From Bacteroidia bacterium (GTDB taxonomy: Bacteria; Bacteroidota; Bacteroidia; B-17B0; Aurantibacillaceae): a stretch of 37,622 nucleotides of DNA. The notes beneath the pieces are model-generated. The model saw nothing but the letters and a program-made list of their open reading frames with translations, made no database searches and had not been told where the DNA came from. The DNA is taken from positions 1 through 37,622 of the forward strand of contig JADLER010000088.1 in assembly GCA_020846025.1 (NCBI GenBank), given 5' to 3'. The stretch's first letter is position 1; each line of letters begins with the position of its first letter. Made by a program: the position numbers and the translations under genes. Positions 1 through 9,440 of this stretch are shown here, piece after piece.

Positions 1-2817
1 AAAGTAAAAGATGATAAATTAGCTGAATTAGAAAAAACTCCTTTACGTGTAATAACAGTTGGTAACGAAGATAAATTTTATCCTGAACTTAGATGGTTAA
101 CTAAAGACGATATGCAACAAATTAGAACGCAACAAAATATCGCTTCTCGTTCAGTACAATTAAATGGTAATATTAAAATTAAAGTAGCCCCTAATACCGA
201 TTTACAAATTGGTGGTGCTTTTGATTATGGAAATGGTCATAGTTTTGTATATGATTATTCGTTATTTAATCCACAAAACAATCCACAATATACTAATACA
301 ACATGGAGAACTTATGCAAAGGTTAATCAAAAATTTGGTTCTACACAATCTTCGTCAGACAAAGAAAAATCTCAAGCATTAGTATCTAACGCTTTCTTTA
401 CCTTTTTAGCAAGTTACGAAAAGTCAAAATCTAAAACTCAAGATGATACACATAAAGATAACTTGTTTAATTATGGATATCAAGGTAAATACTTATATAA
501 CATAGATACAGTTAGTAATTATGCTTATAAATATAACGCTACCGAAAACAAATATTATCTAGATTATCTAGGTCCAATTTCAGGCCCAGTAACATTTGAG
601 CGTAGTGAGTTAAATCCAACTACAGCAAACTACTCTTCACAAGTGTTCAATTACATGGGTTCTTTACCTAATATTTATGCGGCTCAAACTAATAATGCTT
701 ACATTAATGGGGATCGTCCTGCAAACGTAAATAGTTTATTTTACCCTACTGGTCGTCAATATAACGGTTATTCTTATAGTGAATATACTCAATTACGTTT
801 TGCATCTAGTTTCTCAGCCGATTTTAAAAATCATGCTATCATGGTAGGGGTTGAGTTCGACCAACGCGAACAACGTTCATTCTCTGTAAATCCAATTGGA
901 TTATGGGAGCGTATGCGTTTCTTAACAAATTCTCACTTAGTGTCTTTAGATACGAGTGCAGCAGGAACCACTATTTTACCTGGTATTCCTGAAACTGGCG
1001 GATTAGAAAGATACTACCACAGATACGTTTATAACGAAGCAAGTCAAACACAAATTGATAAATCTATCAGAGAATTGTTAGGTTACTCTAAAGACAACCA
1101 AACAATTATAAATACAGATGCTTTAACACCTGATCAAATGAAATTAGACATGTTTAGTGCTCTTGATTTATTAAGTGAAACAGGTATGCAACCTTTAGTA
1201 GATTATTATGGTTATGATTATTTAGGTAATAAAGATAAATCGGCTACTAATCTTGAGAAATTCTTAACAGAAAAAGATAAAAATGGTAATTTAATGTTAC
1301 GTTCTGGAGCTTATAAACCTATTTATGTGGCAGGATATATTCAAGATAAATTTGATTTCCGTGATTTAAGATTTAATATCGGGGTGCGTGTTGACCGTTT
1401 TGACGCTAACCAAAAAGTATTAAAAGATCCTTATGTATTCCAAGAAGTTTATACCGCAGGAGAGAAAGCACCTAATCGCCCTGAAAACATTAAGAGTGAT
1501 TATGTAGTTTATGTAGATGATCCTTCATCTTCTAATCCACAGATAGTAGGGTATCGTTATACTGATGTAAAAACAGCTGCAACAACTTGGTATAATAGCG
1601 AAGGTAAAGAAATCTCTGACCCTAAATTATTAGCCGTAGATGGTAAATTAGCACCATATTTAAAAGATCCAAACTACGCGGCTAAAAATCCATTTAGCGT
1701 TAATGCTTTTAAAGATTATAAACCGCAAATTAATGTAATGCCTCGTGCAGCATTCTCTTTCCCTATTTCAGACGTTGCTAATTTCTTTGCACACTATGAT
1801 GTGTTAACTCAACGTCCTAATGATGGATTTATGAGATTTGACCCTAAAGATTATTATTTTATTAATTCACAAAGTCAACCACTTATTGTAAACTCTAATT
1901 TAAGACCAGAAAAAACAATTGATTACGAAATTGGTTACCAACAAATTTTAAATCAAAAGAAAAACGCCTCCTTAAAATTAACAGCGTTCTATCGTGAATT
2001 GAGAGATCAAATTACAATTGTGTCTTTATCTAATGCGTATCCTAAAACATATATCACTTACCAAAATAGAGATTTTGGAACTGTAAAAGGCTTAACTGCT
2101 GAGTTCGATTTACGTCGTACAAATGGTTTTGCTATTACTGCTAACTATATGTTACAGTTTGCTGAGGGGTCTGGTTCTAATGCTAACTCGGGTGCTAGCT
2201 TAGCCCAATCTAATCAACCTAACTTACGTATTACTTTACCTTTAGATTACGACCAACGTCATACTATTACCCTTAACTTAGATTACCGTTTTGGGAATGG
2301 TAAAGATTACAAAGGACCTCAATTTAACCGTAAGAAAAAAGGAGAAGAGCAAACCGTTCAGTTATTACAGGATGTGGGTGCTAACTTAATCTTCCGTATT
2401 GGTTCTGGTACACCGTATACACGCTACTCTGTGGCTAGTCCAGTGGGTGGAAAAACTCAAATTAATGGTACTGTAAATGGTTCTAGTAAGCCTTGGCAGT
2501 TTAGAACTGATTTAAGAGTTGATAAAAATATTGAGTTAACTTGGGGTAAAGATGACAGCGAAAACAAGAAGAAAGCTAACTTAAATGTTTATGTACAAGT
2601 ATTAAATTTATTAAATACTCGTAATATATTAAACGTATATGGATATACTGGTAACGCAGAGGATGATGGTTATTTAGCATCTGCACAAGGTCAAGCTTAT
2701 GCAATGTTAATTAACAACTATTCTGCTTATGCGGATCAGTATAATATTTATATCAACAACCCTGGAAATTTTGGTCGCCCACGTACAATCAGAATTGGTG
2801 TAATGTTAGACTTTTAA
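1..2817 (+). CDS. TonB-dependent outer-membrane receptor, C-terminal part (5' truncated by window)
   Basis: The frame is open from base 1 to the stop at 2815-2817, giving 938 residues. The Met at 112 is internal, not a start. The protein is rich in aromatic residues and alternating beta-strand patterns and ends in Phe (GVMLDF), typical of an outer-membrane beta-barrel. Segments such as NLRPEKTIDYEIGYQ, followed by strands and ending NPGNFGRPRTIRIGVMLDF, are the usual last third of TonB-dependent receptors of Bacteroidota. The plug domain and any carboxypeptidase-like N-terminal domain lie outside the window. The barrel would import a substrate across the outer membrane, powered by TonB-ExbBD; the substrate cannot be told. 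The next gene starts 25 bp downstream on the same strand and a PorV-like gene follows, so this is probably the first gene of a three-gene operon. Family call is firm; substrate unknown. Confidence 0.88.
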   Translation, partial: KVKDDKLAELEKTPLRVITVGNEDKFYPELRWLTKDDMQQIRTQQNIASRSVQLNGNIKIKVAPNTDLQIGGAFDYGNGHSFVYDYSLFNPQNNPQYTNTTWRTYAKVNQKFGSTQSSSDKEKSQALVSNAFFTFLASYEKSKSKTQDDTHKDNLFNYGYQGKYLYNIDTVSNYAYKYNATENKYYLDYLGPISGPVTFERSELNPTTANYSSQVFNYMGSLPNIYAAQTNNAYINGDRPANVNSLFYPTGRQYNGYSYSEYTQLRFASSFSADFKNHAIMVGVEFDQREQRSFSVNPIGLWERMRFLTNSHLVSLDTSAAGTTILPGIPETGGLERYYHRYVYNEASQTQIDKSIRELLGYSKDNQTIINTDALTPDQMKLDMFSALDLLSETGMQPLVDYYGYDYLGNKDKSATNLEKFLTEKDKNGNLMLRSGAYKPIYVAGYIQDKFDFRDLRFNIGVRVDRFDANQKVLKDPYVFQEVYTAGEKAPNRPENIKSDYVVYVDDPSSSNPQIVGYRYTDVKTAATTWYNSEGKEISDPKLLAVDGKLAPYLKDPNYAAKNPFSVNAFKDYKPQINVMPRAAFSFPISDVANFFAHYDVLTQRPNDGFMRFDPKDYYFINSQSQPLIVNSNLRPEKTIDYEIGYQQILNQKKNASLKLTAFYRELRDQITIVSLSNAYPKTYITYQNRDFGTVKGLTAEFDLRRTNGFAITANYMLQFAEGSGSNANSGASLAQSNQPNLRITLPLDYDQRHTITLNLDYRFGNGKDYKGPQFNRKKKGEEQTVQLLQDVGANLIFRIGSGTPYTRYSVASPVGGKTQINGTVNGSSKPWQFRTDLRVDKNIELTWGKDDSENKKKANLNVYVQVLNLLNTRNILNVYGYTGNAEDDGYLASAQGQAYAMLINNYSAYADQYNIYINNPGNFGRPRTIRIGVMLDF

Positions 2818-2842
2818 TTTTTTAATATAAAGACTTTATAAT

Positions 2843-5800
2843 ATGGAAACGATGAATAAGTTGAATAAAAGTTTGGTAATGGCTACTTTAGCATTATCAG
2901 CCTTGTCAGTAGATGCTAGAGAAAGAGTAGGTTCTACTTTTAAAACAGCATCACCCGAAAAAGTAATGGCTGGGTGTACTCCAGCTCAATCTTCGGCTGA
3001 ATTAGCGGTAAACAACGTGAGAACTATTGTGTTTGCATCGGCAGACATGTGGTGGGATTTATTCGGTACTCAAAATGCTTGGTACTATGTGCCAAAAGTA
3101 GAAGACCGTTCTTTAGGAGCGTCATCTAACTTTGCTGGTAGTGTTTGGTTTGGAGGACTAGATGCGGGGAATCAATTAAAATTAGCGGCGCAAACATATC
3201 GTCAAACTCAATCTGGAGGTGTTAGTTTTTGGCCAGGTCCTTTAACTACAGGAGATGCTACTGTTTCAAGCGATGTGTGTTTGAAATACGATAAAATATT
3301 TAAAATGACTCGTACTGAGGTTGATAACTTTGTACTTGCTGGTGGCGCTATTACTGATAATATTAAAAATTGGCCAGGTAATGGAGATATTACTTTAAAT
3401 CAAGATTTAAATTTAGCGCCATTTGTGGATGTGAATGGTGATGGGTATTATCGTCCTGAAACGGATGGTGATTATCCGTATTATGATGTATATAACCAAG
3501 GGTTAAGAGATAACTTAGGAATTTGTAAAGCAAGAGTTTTTGGTGATGAAACCTTATGGTGGGTATATAATGATGCAGGTAACACCCATGGTAATGGTGG
3601 TAAAATCATTGGTATGGAAATACGTGCTCAAGCTTTTGCATTTAAAACTACCGATGAAATTAATAATATGACGTTTTACAACTATCAATTAGTAAACCGT
3701 TCTTCATTCCCATTATATCAAACATATATGACAGTTTGGACAGACGCTGATATGGGTTACTATGGTGATGACTATATTGGATGTGACGTACAAAGAGGCA
3801 TGGGATATTTATACAATGGAGATTCTTATGATGAAACTACTGCAGGTATCCCAGGCTACCATAATTCAATCCCTGCTATTGGTTGCGACTTCTTCCAAGG
3901 CCCAATTCCTCCTCCAGATGGAATTGACAATAATGGAGTTGGCGGAATTGATGAGCTAGGTGAGCAAATGGGAATGACTAAATTTATGTATTTTAATAAT
4001 GGTTATGGTTCACCTCCACCTGCAACACTCGATCCAGACAACGCTGCTCAATATTATCAATATATGACAGGTTATTGGAAAGATGGTTCTCCATTTACTT
4101 GTGGTGGTAATGGTTATGGTGGTACAATTCCTACAGATTATGCTTACCCTGCTGACACCTATACGAATGGGCCATGTGGCGTGTGGGAAGAAACTGCTGC
4201 ACCTGGTGATAGACGTTTCTTACAATCGGCTGGTCCTTTTGTGTTGCAACCTGGTGCCGTTAACTATGTAACCTTTGGGTTACCATGGGCACGTACTACA
4301 TCTACCGATCCTAAAGCATCTATTCCTTTATTAAAGGTAGCTGATGATAAAGCTCAAGCTTTATTTGATAACTGTTTCCGTGTATTATCAGGGCCTGAAG
4401 CTCCAGATATGACCATTCAAGAACTAGAAAATGAATTGATTATTTACTTTACTAATAAACCTGGTTCGAACAATTATTTGAATCAGTATAATGAAGAAGA
4501 TGTAACTATTCAAGTAGATCCTGCTCATTTTCCTAACGTAGATCGTTTCTACCGTTTCGAAGGATTTAAGGTGTATCAATTAAAAAATAACTCAATTGTG
4601 CAAGAAGAGTTGGATGATCCATCAAAAGCTAAGTTAGTATTTAATTGCGACGTAGCTAATGGAATCACTCGTATTGTAAATTATGAATACGATGCTATTG
4701 TGGGTGGAGACGTGCCAAAAGTAAAAGTGGATAAGAATGATATGAGTGATAAAGGCGTTAAAACTTCATTCCGTTTTACAGAAGATGCTTTCTCATCTAC
4801 GAGTGATAAAAAAGTAATAAATCATAAAGAGTATTATTTCTTTTGCGTAGCTTATGGCTATAACCAATATGGCGAGTATAAGCAAGATCAAGTATTTACT
4901 GTTGCAGGTGTTCCAAGTATGGAAGGTCAAAAGAAACCTTATTTAGAGGGTCGTAAGTCTAAAAAAGCAATTGGGGTTCCGCACAATCCAGCTTCTGAAA
5001 AAGATGGAACCATTGCAAATTCTACTTATGGTTATGGTCCTAAAGTTTCTCGTTTAGAAGGACAAGGTAATGGAGGTAATTACTTAGATTTAACTGAGGC
5101 TTCTGTAAATGATATCTTAACAAGTAGCACAGGTCGTGCAGATATTATTACCTATGAAAATGGTCGTGGCCCAATTAACATTAAGGTAGTTGACCCATTA
5201 AACGTACCAAATTCAGAATTTACTTTAGCATTTATAAATAGAAACTGGTTCTACAATTCTTCTTTAACAATGGCTCAAATTAATGATACAATTAATTCAG
5301 ATCCATGTAGAACAGATAACTTTCATAAAACTATGCCATACCCTCAGTTATCATTAACCAAAAATGTTACGAGAGGTTATGTTAATATGGATACAACTAC
5401 ATGGGTATTAAAAGACTTAAACACATCTAAAGAGTACTATCCTTGTAAATCAATTAAAATAGGCGAAGAATATTATTTCAGTGAATTAGGATTGTCTATT
5501 AATATAGGTGGAGGTACTGATATAGCTGGTGTTTCATTCCCAGCAAATTCTAATAAAGATAAAGTAATTAATCAAACAGATATTATTGGGGCAAGTATTT
5601 CTTACGCAATTTCTGGTCAAAACTGGTTATCTGGTGTAGCTGATGTGGATGGTGCGTCAGCAGGTGCATTTAACTGGATTCGTTCTGGAAATTATGTAGA
5701 TGCAACAGATGGTACCTTAAATGATTATAAAGCAGTTAATGATTCAGCAAATAGTTCAGGAACTATTTTTGCAGATGAAGCACAATACTTTGAAAATGTA

Positions 5801-7273
5801 TTAGGTGGAACTTGGGCTCCTTATGCCTTAGTAGCCACTGCTAAACAAACAAATGATTTTGCAGCACCTGGTTATGCAAATATGACAAGTGCGGCTGGCG
5901 TTCTTCAAAATGTATTTGATTTAAGAACCTTAGCAAGTGTGGATATTGTATTAACTAAAGACAAGAGTAAATGGACTCGTTGTTTAGTATTAGAACAAAG
6001 TGGTGAACCTGCTTCTACAAGTACTCACGCTACTAAGTTAGAACCAAGAAGAAGAAAATCAGTTGATAAACAAGGTATTGGTTTAGGTGAGACTGGCTGT
6101 AATACTGCAGAAGCTCAATTGGATACTTTTACAACTGGTTTAGGATGGTTCCCAGGCTATGCAATAAATTTAGAAACTGGTGAACGATTAAATATTGCCT
6201 TTGGCGAAGATTCATATCAAACCACTAATAATGGTGATGATATGATGTGGAATCCAACTAATGTAACGTCAACATCTACTTATCCTTACGCATTTGGTGG
6301 AAGACATTATATTTATGTGTTTGGTAATAATAGAAGTGGTTCTACATATAATAGTCCTAATGCTGCCGCTCCATTTAAAGATAAATTAATTGGTGCTGGC
6401 CCTTACAACATGGCTGCATTTAAAGATATGGTAAATGTGTATAAATGGGCAAATAACACTATTAATACTACAGGAGCAACATCTTCTCAAAAAAATAGTG
6501 CAAACGTTGTATTAACTAACTTGTGGGCAGATGCTATGTGGACAAGTATGCCAGTAACCATAGATGCAAAATATAACTTTAAACACCCAGAAGATATGTC
6601 GTGTGATGCAAGAGTGGCATTACGTGTTAAGAAAGCATATCGTCCAGGTATGGCATCAAATACATATATTAATGCTTCGGCTTATACAGCAGGTGGTTAT
6701 GTAAATCCAAGTACTGCTTTAAACATTAACTATGCACCTACAATACAACCTTACTATGGAAGTGGTTCAGCTACTATAAATGGCTTCTTATCAGTAGCAA
6801 CAACAAATACACTTTCATCACCAGTAAATAATAACTTTGGATTGTATAAATTCAGCACAAGTGATATTTATACTGAGATAAATAATGCAGAAAAAATGAA
6901 ATCTGCTTTAGATTTAATCAACATTGTTCCAAACCCTTATTATGCTTACTCTAAATACGAAACTAATCGTATTGATAATAGAGTAAGAATAACGAACTTA
7001 CCAAATAAATGTAGAATAAAAATATTTACCTTAAATGGTACTTTAGTTCGTACATTTAATCGTGATGTAAGTGGACAAGAAGACCTTGAAACTACTGAAT
7101 CTGATTATACCCGCAACAGACGCTTAGCATACCAAGATTGGGATTTGAAAAACCAAAGCGGAATTACAGTGGCTAGCGGATTATATATCATTCATGTAGA
7201 TGTACCAGGTGTAGGAGAGAAAATCTTAAAATGGTTTGGTGTAATGCGCCCTCTAGATTTACAAAGTTATTAA
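2843..7273 (+). CDS. Large secreted protein (1476 aa) with C-terminal T9SS/FlgD-like sorting-type domain
   Basis: The N-terminus (METMNKLNKSLVMATLALSALSVDA) looks like a signal peptide; the second ATG at 2852 is an equally good start. The N-terminal region has the WWD and WFGGLDAG signatures and Ca-binding-like Asp/Gly motifs (DVNGDGYY; DGIDNNGVGGIDE near residue 360), seen in large exported proteins of Bacteroidota. The last ~100 residues begin INIVPNPYYAY, contain RIKIFTLNGTLVRTF and end in a beta-sandwich pattern with SGLYIIHVDV, resembling FlgD-like/T9SS C-terminal domains. I therefore infer export by Sec and then T9SS to the surface. It lies 25 bp after the receptor and 29 bp before the PorV-like gene, so the three products may act together. 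No catalytic motif is recognised and the biochemical role is unknown. Confidence 0.8.
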   Translation: METMNKLNKSLVMATLALSALSVDARERVGSTFKTASPEKVMAGCTPAQSSAELAVNNVRTIVFASADMWWDLFGTQNAWYYVPKVEDRSLGASSNFAGSVWFGGLDAGNQLKLAAQTYRQTQSGGVSFWPGPLTTGDATVSSDVCLKYDKIFKMTRTEVDNFVLAGGAITDNIKNWPGNGDITLNQDLNLAPFVDVNGDGYYRPETDGDYPYYDVYNQGLRDNLGICKARVFGDETLWWVYNDAGNTHGNGGKIIGMEIRAQAFAFKTTDEINNMTFYNYQLVNRSSFPLYQTYMTVWTDADMGYYGDDYIGCDVQRGMGYLYNGDSYDETTAGIPGYHNSIPAIGCDFFQGPIPPPDGIDNNGVGGIDELGEQMGMTKFMYFNNGYGSPPPATLDPDNAAQYYQYMTGYWKDGSPFTCGGNGYGGTIPTDYAYPADTYTNGPCGVWEETAAPGDRRFLQSAGPFVLQPGAVNYVTFGLPWARTTSTDPKASIPLLKVADDKAQALFDNCFRVLSGPEAPDMTIQELENELIIYFTNKPGSNNYLNQYNEEDVTIQVDPAHFPNVDRFYRFEGFKVYQLKNNSIVQEELDDPSKAKLVFNCDVANGITRIVNYEYDAIVGGDVPKVKVDKNDMSDKGVKTSFRFTEDAFSSTSDKKVINHKEYYFFCVAYGYNQYGEYKQDQVFTVAGVPSMEGQKKPYLEGRKSKKAIGVPHNPASEKDGTIANSTYGYGPKVSRLEGQGNGGNYLDLTEASVNDILTSSTGRADIITYENGRGPINIKVVDPLNVPNSEFTLAFINRNWFYNSSLTMAQINDTINSDPCRTDNFHKTMPYPQLSLTKNVTRGYVNMDTTTWVLKDLNTSKEYYPCKSIKIGEEYYFSELGLSINIGGGTDIAGVSFPANSNKDKVINQTDIIGASISYAISGQNWLSGVADVDGASAGAFNWIRSGNYVDATDGTLNDYKAVNDSANSSGTIFADEAQYFENVLGGTWAPYALVATAKQTNDFAAPGYANMTSAAGVLQNVFDLRTLASVDIVLTKDKSKWTRCLVLEQSGEPASTSTHATKLEPRRRKSVDKQGIGLGETGCNTAEAQLDTFTTGLGWFPGYAINLETGERLNIAFGEDSYQTTNNGDDMMWNPTNVTSTSTYPYAFGGRHYIYVFGNNRSGSTYNSPNAAAPFKDKLIGAGPYNMAAFKDMVNVYKWANNTINTTGATSSQKNSANVVLTNLWADAMWTSMPVTIDAKYNFKHPEDMSCDARVALRVKKAYRPGMASNTYINASAYTAGGYVNPSTALNINYAPTIQPYYGSGSATINGFLSVATTNTLSSPVNNNFGLYKFSTSDIYTEINNAEKMKSALDLINIVPNPYYAYSKYETNRIDNRVRITNLPNKCRIKIFTLNGTLVRTFNRDVSGQEDLETTESDYTRNRRLAYQDWDLKNQSGITVASGLYIIHVDVPGVGEKILKWFGVMRPLDLQSY

Positions 7274-7302
7274 TCGTTTAATTGAATTAAATACAACAAG
7301 AT

Positions 7303-8394
7303 ATGAAGTCGTTTTTAAAAGTATCATTAAGTGCAGTGTTAACTGGAGGGCTTTTAGCCACAGGTTTTCAAGCTCAAGCTGGAAATCCTGAGCGTGCTGG
7401 TCAAGCAGGAGCAACACAACTTTTAATAAACCCTTATGCTCGTTCTGCTGGATGGGCAGCCGCTAACGGGGCATTTTCAAGAGGCTTAGAGTCTCAATAT
7501 ACTAACGTGGCTGGTATTGCTTATACTAAGCGCACAGAGGTAATGTTTATGCGTTCGGCTTGGTTAGTAGGAACAGGTATTAATATTAATGCTTTTGGGG
7601 TGTCTCAGCGTGTGGGTGAAACTGGTGCTATAGGCTTAGGTATTACGTCTATTAATGCTGGAAAAATTGAGCGTACTACTGAAGACCAACCAGAAGGAGG
7701 TTTAGGGACTTTTACACCTCGTTTTACTAATATTGCTTTATCGTATGCTAAATGCTTTTCTGATAATATTTATGGTGGTATTACCGTAAGAGCTATTTCA
7801 GAAGGAATTGATAACGTAAAAGCCCAAGGTGTTTCAATTGATGCAGGCGTACAATATCATACTGGAAAGCAAGAACAAATGCACTTAGGCGTAGCTTTAA
7901 AAAACATCGGACCTAAAATGCAATATAAGGGTGATGGTCTTTCTACTCAAGGAACTGTTACTAATGCGTATGGTAACGAATATCAATTAACATTAAACAA
8001 TCGTTCAGGAGCTTTTGAATTACCAGCGCTTTTAAATATATCTTTAGGATATGATTTGTATTTCTTAAAAGATACAGCTGGAAAAGCAGATAAAACGCAC
8101 CGCGTTACTGTAGCAGGTAATTATACCTCAAACTCATTTACTAAAGATAACTATATGTTTGGTTTAGAGTACGGTTGGAGAAATATTGTGATGGTACGCG
8201 GAGGTTTAACTGTAGAAAAAGGTATTTTTAAAGGTGAAGGAAACCGCACAACAGCATTTACTGGTCCTTCTTGCGGTGCTACCGTAGAAATTCCATTTAC
8301 AGAGAAAAAATCAACTGTAGCAGTTGATTATTCTTACCGATTCACAAATCCATTTGGTGGTGTACACACATTTGGATTACGTGTGAACTTGTAA
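7303..8394 (+). CDS. PorV/PorQ-family outer-membrane protein
   Basis: This 363-aa protein has a clear signal peptide (MKSFLKVSLSAVLTGG..., probable cleavage after FQAQA near residue 26). The mature start, AGQAGATQLLINPYARSAG, is the hallmark opening of the PorV/PorQ family, followed by an FadL-like barrel ending in FGLRVNL. PorV is the T9SS attachment-complex protein that receives substrates from the translocon; PorQ is a paralogue. Because the gene directly follows a probable T9SS substrate and a TonB receptor, I infer a locus-specific PorV paralogue serving that substrate rather than the housekeeping PorV, although the sequence alone cannot separate them. A terminator-like hairpin follows at 8427-8452. 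Family call strong, partner inferred. Confidence 0.85.
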   Translation: MKSFLKVSLSAVLTGGLLATGFQAQAGNPERAGQAGATQLLINPYARSAGWAAANGAFSRGLESQYTNVAGIAYTKRTEVMFMRSAWLVGTGININAFGVSQRVGETGAIGLGITSINAGKIERTTEDQPEGGLGTFTPRFTNIALSYAKCFSDNIYGGITVRAISEGIDNVKAQGVSIDAGVQYHTGKQEQMHLGVALKNIGPKMQYKGDGLSTQGTVTNAYGNEYQLTLNNRSGAFELPALLNISLGYDLYFLKDTAGKADKTHRVTVAGNYTSNSFTKDNYMFGLEYGWRNIVMVRGGLTVEKGIFKGEGNRTTAFTGPSCGATVEIPFTEKKSTVAVDYSYRFTNPFGGVHTFGLRVNL

Positions 8395-8419
8395 AATCAA
8401 AATAAATTATATATCTTTG
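8389..8419 (+). promoter_or_regulatory. Bacteroidota-type promoter for greA
   Basis: TTG at 8389-8391, a 20-bp spacer and TATCTTTG at 8412-8419 match the Bacteroidota sigma-A pattern (TTG, 19-20 bp, TAnnTTTG). The -33 element overlaps the last codons of the PorV-like gene. The predicted start would be around 8425, at the foot of the hairpin at 8427-8452. Prediction from pattern only. Confidence 0.6.
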
Positions 8420-8426
8420 CTTTATT

Positions 8427-8457
8427 GAATCCCGAAAACACTTTCGGGATTCTTTTT
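8427..8457 (+). terminator. Perfect 11-bp hairpin with T-tract between porV-like gene and greA
   Basis: GAATCCCGAAA (8427-8437) pairs perfectly with TTTCGGGATTC (8442-8452) around a 4-nt loop, followed by TTTTT. This is a canonical intrinsic terminator for the upstream operon. It lies downstream of the predicted greA promoter and would form the very 5' end of the greA transcript, so it may also act as a leader/attenuator. Confidence 0.75.
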
Positions 8458-8479
8458 ATTTTATTAAATTTTTAATACA

Positions 8480-8953
8480 ATGGCTACAGTTGCTTATTAC
8501 ACCGAAGAAGGCTTGCAAAAATTAAAAGATGAGTTGCAACAGTTAAAAACAGTTGAACGCAAAAGCGTCATTAAACAGATTGCTGAAGCTCGCGATAAAG
8601 GTGATTTATCAGAGAATGCTGAATATGATGCGGCTAAAGAGGCTCAAGGCATCTTAGAATTAAAAATTGCTAAATTAGAGGAAATAGTAGCAAATGCTCG
8701 TATTATTGATAGTTCAAAATTAGACACCTCTAAAGTGAGTATTTTAACTACGGTGCGAATAAAAAATCTGAAAGTAAACAAAGAGATGACTTACACGTTA
8801 GTGGCTGAAAACGAGGCAGATTTAAAAACAGGTAAAATATCAGTAGATTCTCCAATAGGCAAAGGATTATTAGGTAAATCGGTAGGTGACAAAGTAGATG
8901 TTACAGTGCCTGCAGGCGTTATACCATTTGAAATTATAGAAATTACCATTTAA
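8480..8953 (+). CDS. greA: Transcription elongation factor GreA
   Basis: This 157-aa protein matches full-length GreA. The N-terminal coiled-coil hairpin carries the tip motif DKGDLSENAEYDAAKE with acidic residues D42 and E45, which enter the RNA polymerase secondary channel and stimulate cleavage of backtracked RNA. The C-terminal FKBP-like domain has the SPIGKGLLGK motif (around residues 124-133). The ATG is 27 nt after the hairpin stem. The stop is separated by one nucleotide from the HIT gene, suggesting co-transcription and translational coupling. A GreA/GreB-type factor rescues arrested polymerase; without a paralogue for comparison GreA is the best label. Confidence 0.95.
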   Translation: MATVAYYTEEGLQKLKDELQQLKTVERKSVIKQIAEARDKGDLSENAEYDAAKEAQGILELKIAKLEEIVANARIIDSSKLDTSKVSILTTVRIKNLKVNKEMTYTLVAENEADLKTGKISVDSPIGKGLLGKSVGDKVDVTVPAGVIPFEIIEITI

Positions 8954-8954
8954 T

Positions 8955-9350
8955 ATGGCAAGTATATTCTCAAAAATTGTTGCTGGAGAAATTCCTTGTT
9001 ATAAAATAGCAGAAAACGACAACTATTTGGCTTTTTTAGATATTTTTCCACTTCGTAAAGGACACACATTGATAATTCCTAAAAAAGAGGTAGATTATAT
9101 TTTTAATTTAGACGATCAAACATACGAGGGTTTGATGCGTTTTGCCAAACAAATTGCAGAAGCAATTAAACAAGCCATACCATGTAATCGGGTAGGCGTT
9201 GCTGTTATTGGTTTAGAAGTACCTCATGCGCATGTTCATCTTATTCCTATCAATAGTGAAAATGATATGAATTTTGCTAATGAAAAACTAAAATTAAGCA
9301 AAGATGAATTCGAGCAAATTGCTACGCATATTCGCCAATACTTATCATAG
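8955..9350 (+). CDS. HIT-family nucleotide hydrolase (HinT-like)
   Basis: This 131-aa histidine-triad protein carries the motif HAHVHLIP with His91, His93 and His95, and the N-terminal FSKIVAGEIPCYKI stretch typical of HinT/Hit proteins. HIT proteins hydrolyse nucleoside phosphoramidates or dinucleoside polyphosphates through a covalent nucleotidyl-His intermediate; the exact substrate is not shown by sequence. The Cys of the usual zinc-binding HIT signature is not evident. It begins one base after the greA stop and is probably the second gene of a greA-hit operon; the next gene, yidC, seems to have its own promoter. Confidence 0.92.
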   Translation: MASIFSKIVAGEIPCYKIAENDNYLAFLDIFPLRKGHTLIIPKKEVDYIFNLDDQTYEGLMRFAKQIAEAIKQAIPCNRVGVAVIGLEVPHAHVHLIPINSENDMNFANEKLKLSKDEFEQIATHIRQYLS

Positions 9351-9412
9351 TTTGAGCCTGATTTAAGCCCTTATTTTATGAATTTTTGAGGCTGTTCCGT
9401 TAATAAAACACG

Positions 9413-9420
9413 TATATTTG
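9413..9420 (+). promoter_or_regulatory. Candidate -7 element for yidC (TATATTTG)
   Basis: TATATTTG matches the Bacteroidota -7 consensus TAnnTTTG and lies 20 bp before the preferred yidC ATG at 9441. No convincing -33 TTG is found at the usual 19-20 bp; the nearest TTTG, at 9385-9388, is 24 bp upstream. Confidence 0.45.
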
Positions 9421-9440
9421 CAACCTAAATTTTGAACCTT

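Noticed and set aside
112-2817. Taking the Met at 112 as the start of the receptor gene
   Set aside because: The same frame is open back to base 1 and the protein would lack its plug; the gene is cut by the window edge.
9432-9440. TTG start for yidC giving an extra MNL
   Set aside because: It lies only 12 nt after the -7 element and the ATG at 9441 gives the usual MDKNS start.
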